64,000 nt of DNA, taken from NCBI GenBank assembly GCA_015680685.1, contig MNCI01020136.1, positions 127,366 to 191,365 of the forward strand, given 5' to 3'. This stretch comes from Gnetum montanum (Eukaryota; Streptophyta; Gnetopsida; Gnetales; Gnetaceae). A model generated the notes under the pieces. It did no database searches, was not told the origin of the DNA, and was given only the letters and a program-made list of their open reading frames with translations. The position numbers and the translations under genes were made by a program. This document shows positions 57,301 through 64,000 of the stretch, in pieces (the first letter of the stretch is position 1; every line of letters starts with the position of its first letter).

Positions 57301-60060
57301 GATGGTGCCAAGATCAAAACCACTCTAGGAGGAAGGACCCTCTCAACCAAGGGAGAAATGACCTAGAATTGGAAGGAGCCAACAAGAACAAGCCCAAGAA
57401 TAAGTAGAAGAAGTCCATGTAACGAGACCTCTTCAAGAGGAGTCCAAAGTGGAATCTATTAGATATATTTTTAAAGAAGAGGTTATAATAGAATAATTGT
57501 AGTGAGGAGAGGCACCAGGACCTATACCGAGACTCGAAGTTACATTAACAGAAGCCTGCCTCAACATAATCAAGCCCTATGATGTTTAATGCTTAGTTCT
57601 CTAGGAACTAAACTTTGGGTCATTCTTAGAGCATGCTCTAGCAGAAGTGAGGACACAGTTGCAAATATCTCCCATGTGGCTAATCATCACCTCCAATGGG
57701 AAGTGATACATGGGAGAGATGTACCTCTTCTAGAACAACAAAAGGGTAGGCTCGACAATGAAGATCAAGGAGATTTAAGTATCCAACTCAACTAAAGCTA
57801 TCACACAGGTTCTCAGGTTGCCTGATTCTAGGACAAAATTGGTAGATCTATATATGCAAGCTTATCCAAAGGCCAAAAAGAAGTGTACTTAGCAGTGTTA
57901 TAGGGTCAACATTAAGGAGTTTGACATGCTCACACTAGCAGAATGTGTATACTTCAAGATAGTAGCCTATCACCTTAATTCAATGATGAGGCCTAGTAAA
58001 GTGACTACCTTTTCCACCCAAGCATGTGCCACTCTAAGTAGGAGATTTTTAGCAAACCTTCCATAATTGATCTATCTAGATATCAAAAAGAACTTCAAAG
58101 AAAATGAATGTCTAAGGAAAATCCTACCTTTCCCATGCTTCATCTAAAAACTTTGCAAAAGGATAGGGATAATCTACTACACCAATGACATGATTAAGCA
58201 TACTCCCATTGCCTCTTGGTTTAAAATGATGAAGGATAAGACAACTGTCATGTCCAAGGAAGAGAAGTAGTAGCCACCACCTTTACCACTCACTTAAGAA
58301 ACAACACTCGAGGCCTACATAGCCATCGAACACTTACACAAAATCTAAGAACAGCTCTGGCATGAGTGAGAGCAGTGAGTAGGAGTGAGAGCATCGAGTA
58401 GGAATGAGTGATGAAGATCTATCTATATATCAACCTATGATGAGTCACCTTAATAAGGTGACTCAAACCATTAGCCAAATGAAGGGAGGAGGCCCAATAT
58501 TCTCAGCCCAATGAACATAGTTTCTTGCAAGATTGAATCCTAGCACCTAAGAGGTGATAGTGTCTCTATCTCAACACCATTTATTCCTAGAAATATTTGG
58601 GGATGCTACCTCCTTTCCAGTGCACTTTTAGGAGGATGAAGTGACAACTATACTAGTGATGCAGCACCAAGGATAGGAGATAGTTTCAAAAGTGGTTGTT
58701 GATCAAATTGCAAAAGCTCTTAATGCACCTGCAGCATCTATACCAGATGTATTTGCACTCTGAGATGTACAAACATCCATAGGAACTGTCAGTGGAAGAT
58801 TAAGTGTAACCTAGCATGAAGAATTTTTAGATCAAGTGATGGGGACTGGGCAACCAATTTTGGACATTTTCTATTTTTCGAACAACATTACTACAGCCTA
58901 GTTGGAGCTACTTGAAGAAAAGGGTAAATGCATCATCTTGGATGGGTAACTCGAAATGGCTCAAGCACAAAAACAACGCTTGACCATGGAGGTTGTTGAA
59001 TTGCATGCTCATTTTTTTGANTTATGCCATTAATGAATAAATTCCTACATTTGTTGTTTTTTTGCATTAACATTTTCTAGGTGATGGTTTTCTACAGATA
59101 GTGTTTCATTTTCCTGGTGCATCTGAACCAAGTCCTTTTGAATTAAGTAGGTTTTTGCTTCTACTATGGACTAGTTGAAGATGGCTATTACCATTCCCTC
59201 CTTAGCTTATTTTAATCATTCTTGAAGCTATTTAAAAGCTTCATCTCTAGTTATTGTAGGGTTGAGGAGTGTGAGATCAAAAAAATGAGCATGCAATTCA
59301 ACAACCTCCATGGTNTAGGTTGGCTTGAAGAAAGAAGTAAATTTAAAAATTATTCAAGCAACTAAGGAAAAAGTAAATGAGACCCTCTAGTAACTCTAGT
59401 AAGGAAAAGATGTGTGGTAGCCCATCATTGATGGGATAGATGCCTAAAACAAAGTAGAGATCCATCTAAAAGAGTTGCAAATTGAAGAAATGACAAAGTA
59501 TATGGAATTGGCCAATCTCTGATATACAAACCTAGTGATGCTCGCTGCTAGACAACCATGGTCAGAACTTGAAAAGTAGGTGGCCAGCTTCTACTTACTA
59601 TAAGAGGTCAAGTTCAAGCACCACAAGGACACTAAGCAAAAGCTTGAGATGAAAAATGCTGAACTTGAAGTTCATAAGGCATGATTCACTGATCAATGAT
59701 CAACTACCAAGAACTTGGCTAGGAGAATGAATGACTACTAGGAGTTGCAAAACACAGTCAAGGCATTCAACATTGAATGTAAACAATTCACTGCCTAGTT
59801 TATTAATGCTAAGGAGTTGTTTCCTAGAATTTCTTGTCCTTGGGATGTGCCCATTCTAGCCCACATTGGTGAAGCTACGTGGACCATGCATGATCCCAAG
59901 AGTAAGGAGGAGAAAATGAAAGCATTGTTGGATGCTTTCCACCTCCCACTACAAGTTGTAACAACAACTGAACAACCACAACTACCTCGACCGTTGCATG
60001 TGCTTGAAGTTGGAGAAGGTCTATCAAAGCCTCAGGAGCCTCCACCACATAGGACCATGT
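57301..60060 (+). pseudogene. Element E extra ORF downstream of integrase
   Basis: From ATG 57302 one frame runs, with about 20 in-frame stops, to 60060. The N-terminal part is charged (Glu/Gln/Pro). The central domain has LTEACLNIIKPYDV, QVLRLPDSRTKLVDLYMQAY, FDMLTLAECVYFKIVAYHLN, MMRPSKVTTFSTQACATLSR and ILPFPCFI.KLCKRIGI (to about 58180). Then comes a helical, probably coiled-coil part, and at the end a Pro-rich tail (KPQEPPPHRTM). The segment between 59022 and 59314 is inverted in this assembly. C has the same ORF at 26640-29460. It may belong to the 'putative plant transposon protein' group in env position. Function unknown. Confidence 0.65.
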
Positions 60061-60261
60061 GATCTTTTCAATCATCTTCACACCATCAAAGGTTGTGTTG
60101 TTTGATATTTTTTTTGGTGTTCAATTTTGTATCGTGAACACCAAAATTTGTAACTTTGTTCATCTGTACACCAGACACTTAGTTTTGCCATGTAGTTTTA
60201 TTGAATCATGTGCTAGTTAATAATCTCATACCTTCCCAATTTGCTAAAGAACTTGAAGATG

Positions 60262-61169
60262 AGTTTTCATTTAGTCATAAGGTTATGATGAGTCACGGAT
60301 TGGCTACGTCAATGAGGCCTCGTCAACTAGGCCCCACCAATGCATTGTTTCATGCTTTGATGTAGCCTTGTCGCTGTAGGGTCTATTCTTACCTATAAAT
60401 ATGTGCCAACCCATCATGTTTAGGCATCAATCTATCATAGTGTAGTGAATCTCTTATAGTTTTTACATTTGAAAGTTTGAATATTTTCGTGAGTGCTCAC
60501 AATAGAAGTCATTGAGTGTATAGATCTTTATTAGAACACTATTGTACCTAAGCATAATAGTTTGTGTGGAAATAATGATGAGCTTTCTAATCAAACCTTG
60601 TAGCATTCTAGATAGTTTAAATGTTTCAATCATGCACTTAATTTTTTTAGCTATTTATTTAATGATTTTCATTAATTAATGCTAATTAAGAAATTATTTG
60701 AGATAAGCTAAATAGTAATTAAGTAAACACATAAGTACGACTGCTTTAAGCATGCATATGACATTTGGTAATCTCAACAGTGCTTAACACTTGGTATCTT
60801 AGCAACATTATACATGTTCAGGATTTGTACAGCAAGTGGAACCAGAGACTTATGTTAGGACTAGTTGAATAGCAGTTAGCCCATTAGATTAAAGTAGGTA
60901 TTAAATTACTTTATTCTCCATCTTGTTTATTTTAAGCACCAAAACCATAAAATATAAAATGACAAAAATCATGTGCCTCAATTATACTTAAACCATACCC
61001 TTGATCTTCACAAGTGTAGTTGGGAAGATAACAAATATCCTCAATGTGAAGTTTACTTCCTAGAGAACTAGTGCACCAGAAACTATAGAGTCCACGGAAT
61101 TCGATTAGATGGCACGTGAATGCTTTGTGATTCATATGGTTGGACATAGGGGTACTTCGTCACCCATCA
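60262..61169 (+). repeat. Element E PPT and 3' LTR
   Basis: A degenerate PPT (GTCATAAGGTTA) precedes the LTR at 60286 (TGATGAGTCACGG). The LTR is 884 bp and ends ..CGTCACCCATCA at 61169. TATAAATAT is at 60394-60402. The hairpin of the 5' copy is here an imperfect inverted repeat (GGCTACGTCA ... TGATGTAGCC). Confidence 0.85.
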
Positions 61170-62520
61170 ACTATAATGAACCTCTGCTAGCTATCCTAAA
61201 TATGCTTAATATTTTATAGGTAGTAAGAATTTCAACAAGGCACTTGAAGGATAGTAGGATTAAGTGGTTGGACATGTTGGAGATAAATAATATTCCCAGG
61301 TTTGAAGGAGGATATAATTTAAATCCATAAAATCATCTCTAAGACTTTTATGATGTCTATGTCTTATAGAATATATACAATGGATGTTAAAAGCTAGAAT
61401 TATTTCCAAGGACACTCACTAAGGAAGCAGAAAGTTTGTACCAATTCTTAGAATCAGAATCCATTCACCAATGAAGTACTATTTAGATCTCTTTAATGAA
61501 AAATACTAAATGTACTCCAGAGTGTCTAACTTAAGGAGATAGATCTAAGGATGGAAGTAAGGAAATCATGAGTCCTTGGATGTGGCCCTAAGTAGGTACT
61601 ACTCTCTATTGCAATGATGCCCAAACCATGGATACTCCCAATGGGAATAAATTTGCCATATTTTAGATGGGCTCAGAAATGAGGCAAGGAAAACCCTTGG
61701 GTTTCATGCCTAAGAAAAAATTTCAAATATGTAGGTCCATTAGATATAAAGATTGATTAAATAGGTGACTAAAGAAGAAGGGAAGCTAAAAAAAATGTGA
61801 AAGTATATAGGAATATAATAGAGATTCCTCCATTTACAAAGGGAAGGCAGGTTTCTATGACTCAAAATAACAAGAACTACTTGATGAAGTGTTGTAAAGA
61901 AAAACCTTGCTGATATAAAAATCTGTCACTAAAATATCAGCTAATGTAGATAAAATTTGGGACTCCTTGAATAATAAGTTCCAAAGAGCAATGAGCATTG
62001 CCTAGGAATGAATGGAACAAGGGAGTAGTAGTCAAAAAAGAAGGGAGAAGAAGGATACAAAATGAGGTTATTATTAGAACAAGGATAAAGTTGCAGTAGT
62101 TAAAGAGGTTGCAAGTTTTGAAATAGATGATGAAGCTTATGAAATTACCAATATGAACATCCTAAGAGATGTTTTCATCTACAAGAGTATAGGATGTATG
62201 CATTGAATCCCAAGTTTGCAAAACTACAAGCACCCAAGTGGTTGCCTTATCCACAAAGAAACTACAAGCAGTAGTTCCACCAACCAACGTATTATCCAAG
62301 TGGAGTACCTCCTCAACCTTAGGAGTAGTTTCAACAATGGAAATACCCATAGTTGTGGGGGATTCCACCACTACGAGAGTAGTATCTCTACAGATAGCTA
62401 GACCCTTATAGATATTATGTCCAATAACTTGTATCCCCTTATGATTCATTGAATCATGCTTCCTCCTCTTATTACTACTACCTTCTAGAATATTACATAG
62501 CACCTTCTCCAAGAGGGNNN
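61170..62520 (+). pseudogene. Element F gag, second part, and linker
   Basis: The frame resumes with YNEPLLAILNMLNIL, ISTRHLKDSRIKWLDMLEIN and PRFEGGYNLNP, as in B, C and E. Later parts keep WMWP, CNDAQTMDTPN and MGSEMRQGKPLGFHA-type segments with several stops. A finger-like region lies at about 62130-62180. From about 62200 the Pro/Ser-rich linker starts, cut by seven Ns at 62518. Confidence 0.7.
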
Positions 62521-62524
62521 NNNN

Positions 62525-62569
<45 letters not shown>
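62518..62569. other. Seven Ns followed by a 45-base poly-G run
   Basis: The linker of element F is interrupted by NNNNNNN (62518-62524) and 45 G (62525-62569). The linker of the related element E has nothing like it at the equivalent place (about 51200-51260). This is most likely a sequencing or gap-filling artefact. Confidence 0.85.
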
Positions 62570-62570
<1 letters not shown>

Positions 62571-63400
62571 GTCTCCTTTTTCCTTTCATCTTCACAACAT
62601 CCATCAAATCCTACACCACAAACAACTACACCCTTGGAACTTGCTCCATCCATGCAAGGTGAGATTTTTCCATAACCATAGTAGAGAAATGCTAGGAGGG
62701 TGGTAAATTTATAGCCAGATATCCATCCAAGTGGTTCTAAACCAAAGCCTTTTAAGAGACCATTCTTCAAAACCAACAGTCCTACAAAAATCCTCACACA
62801 CACCAGAGGTTGTTAACCATATTATCTCTACCTCTAAAAGTGCCATCAAGCTACCTTCAAATCAAAAGACCTTAAACATCCATATTATTATGTTAACCCA
62901 TGGGATCATAGAATGGATCAAGGTTGGCCACATTGCCAAGAAAGCATTTGATCTTGGGAGTCCCCTCATATATTTACAAATTGCATGAAATGAACCATGT
63001 AAAGCTCTTTTGGATTCAAGTTCTAGGATTAACTTAATATTTTAAGAAATATATAAGACCTAGAACCTACCTCCTCTAGAGAAGAGCAATATCAGACTTG
63101 AGTTGGCAAATCAGTCCATCACTATCCCTTTGGGACTAATAGAGAACATTGTAACCACCATCTATGAATGGTCTTATCCTACAAATTTTCTTATGATCCA
63201 TGTAGAAAATTATAAGGGGAACTTCCCTATCATTATGGGAAGGACATGGCTATGTACGATCAATGCCAAAATGGGAATTTGAGACCTTTCCTTGAAAATA
63301 TCCAAGGAAAATGATTTGGAAAGATAGAGAAGAAGAGGGTTCATTGCATTGCATACAGTGACATAGGATGCCATTACATGAAAAAACTATGGACAATCAA
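62570..63400 (+). pseudogene. Element F linker end and aspartic protease
   Basis: After the poly-G the linker continues and the protease follows: MLTHGIIEWIKVGHIAKKAF (about 62890-62950), ALLDSSSRINLIF (about 63003-63045, catalytic Asp kept, Gly replaced by Ser), NIRLELANQSITIPLGLIEN and NYKGNFPIIMGRTWLCTINA, then KMGI and a tail to about 63400. The order is as in B and E. Confidence 0.78.
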
Positions 63401-63689
63401 AGATACATCAATCCAAGCATGTAATTAGTATGATAAAATGGTAGTTATTCAAAAGTGCTTGTAGGAAGTAGCAACAAAGCAAGAAGGTACCTAGTGGCTA
63501 ATAATAGATCATTAAGTTTAAGTCCACAATGTGCATGAAACCATCAAAGTGCCTCACAAGAACCTATGTATAGAACATGGATGAAATGAAGTAACTCCAT
63601 CATCAACTCGCCCATACACAAAGTGAAATGGAATGAAAAGAATTAGAGATCACTAATCACTTTAAAAAATAGCCCCTTGAACTAAAGGC

Positions 63690-64000
63690 TTTATAGGCAA
63701 GTATGGAATATGTTTTTCTTAGCAATGGAAAGCTAGTAATCATCAATTCCAAACTTGCTCCAAAACATAAACAAAAGTTGTTGAAAGTGGTGAAAAAATT
63801 ATCAATAACCTTTTCTTGGTCATATTATGAAATTCTAGGAATAGATCCATGGATATGCCAATACCACATCTATACAAACTCTTCCATCAAGCTAAAGAGG
63901 TAGCCGTAGAAAAGATTGAACCTCAAACTAAAGTAGGTTGTCAAGAAGGTGATTGAAAAACTCCTCAAAGCTGGGTTCATTTATCTAGTTGTGGATAGTG
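63690..64000 (+). pseudogene. Element F reverse transcriptase start, cut by window end
   Basis: The open piece 63703-63903 encodes MEYVFLSNGKLVIINSKLAP and FSWSYYEILGIDPWICQYHI, equal in layout to B (16085-15714). After a stop the RT entry VIEKLLKAGFIYLVVDS reaches the last base. The catalytic part lies outside the window. Confidence 0.8.

Larger units (their letters stand above)
48101..61169 (+). mobile_element. Element E: complete 13-kb gypsy element with extra ORF, nested in F
   Basis: E has two LTRs (48101-48968, 60286-61169), a PBS, gag, protease, RT, RNase H, integrase, a spacer, the extra ORF and a PPT. ACTAT stands at 48096-48100 and 61170-61174 and joins the host gag in frame, so this is the insertion site. 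Almost all breaks in its genes are in-frame stops at positions of Gln, Arg or Trp codons. E and C are the only copies here with the whole gene set. Confidence 0.88.
46155..64000 (+). mobile_element. Element F: outer gypsy element, split by element E and cut by the window end
   Basis: F has a 5' LTR (46155-47027), PBS, gag start (47203), then the nested element E (48101-61169), then the rest of gag, linker, protease and the beginning of RT up to the last base. The gag reading continues exactly across the E insertion. Its LTR is of the same family as C. Without E, the visible part is about 4.8 kb; the rest lies beyond the window. Confidence 0.85.

Noticed and set aside
62162-62803. Minus-strand frame of 213 codons with a poly-proline tract
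   Set aside because: It is antisense to the gag-pol linker of element F, and the poly-proline comes from the artificial G run after the Ns.

Overview
This window is plant nuclear DNA, AT-rich and almost entirely built of decayed LTR retrotransposons nested in one another, with three short degraded remnants of ordinary plant genes. The size and age of the elements, the long intergenic decay and the degenerate PBS sites fit a large gymnosperm-type genome best; that is an inference, not something read directly. No intact host gene, tRNA, rRNA or CRISPR array was found. Names A-H, R1 and R2 below are labels for this annotation only.

Region by region. 1-2300: minus-strand fragments of an IQD-type (calmodulin-binding) protein and of a receptor-like kinase whose subdomains lie in the wrong order. 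2300-5344: anonymous AT-rich DNA, an LTR-start-like stub before an N at 2967, and repeat R1 (3604-4124). 5345-6233: LTR relic H. 6234-10373: element A, a Ty3/gypsy relic on the minus strand with gag, protease, an RNase H-like tail and the start of RT, ending in a partial LTR. 10374-18740: element B, a Ty3/gypsy element of a Tat/Athila-like clade on the minus strand, inserted in the LTR of A, with 3' LTR, integrase, RNase H, RT, protease and gag, but no 5' end. 18741-19262: repeat R2, a second copy of R1. 19263-21880: Ty1/copia relic G (minus), split by a solo LTR (19593-20684) of the element-A family with a target-site duplication. 21885-22232: last exon of an NPF/POT (NRT1/PTR) transporter pseudogene on the plus strand. 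22240-25544: anonymous DNA with a tandem duplication and a foldback.

25545-44370: element C, a full-length minus-strand gypsy element (two LTRs, PBS, PPT, gag, protease, RT, RNase H, integrase and a long extra ORF downstream of integrase). Inside its gag sits element D (37153-42834, plus strand), a gag-only non-autonomous relative with both LTRs and target duplication ACACC. 46155-64000: element F (plus strand), running off the window end, whose gag is split by element E (48101-61169, plus strand), a complete 13-kb relative with gag, pol and the same extra ORF, flanked by ACTAT.

B, C, D, E, F and H share LTR ends, and the four with a visible leader have a PBS like the tRNA-Asp type. They form one family at several ages, all with in-frame stops. 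C and E carry a third, downstream ORF that is collinear between them and resembles the plant 'putative transposon protein' (env-position) ORFs of Athila-like elements. Several assembly scars are visible: a segment of about 293 bp between two Ns that is inverted, a 314-bp piece of an LTR replaced by one N, and a 45-base poly-G after seven Ns.
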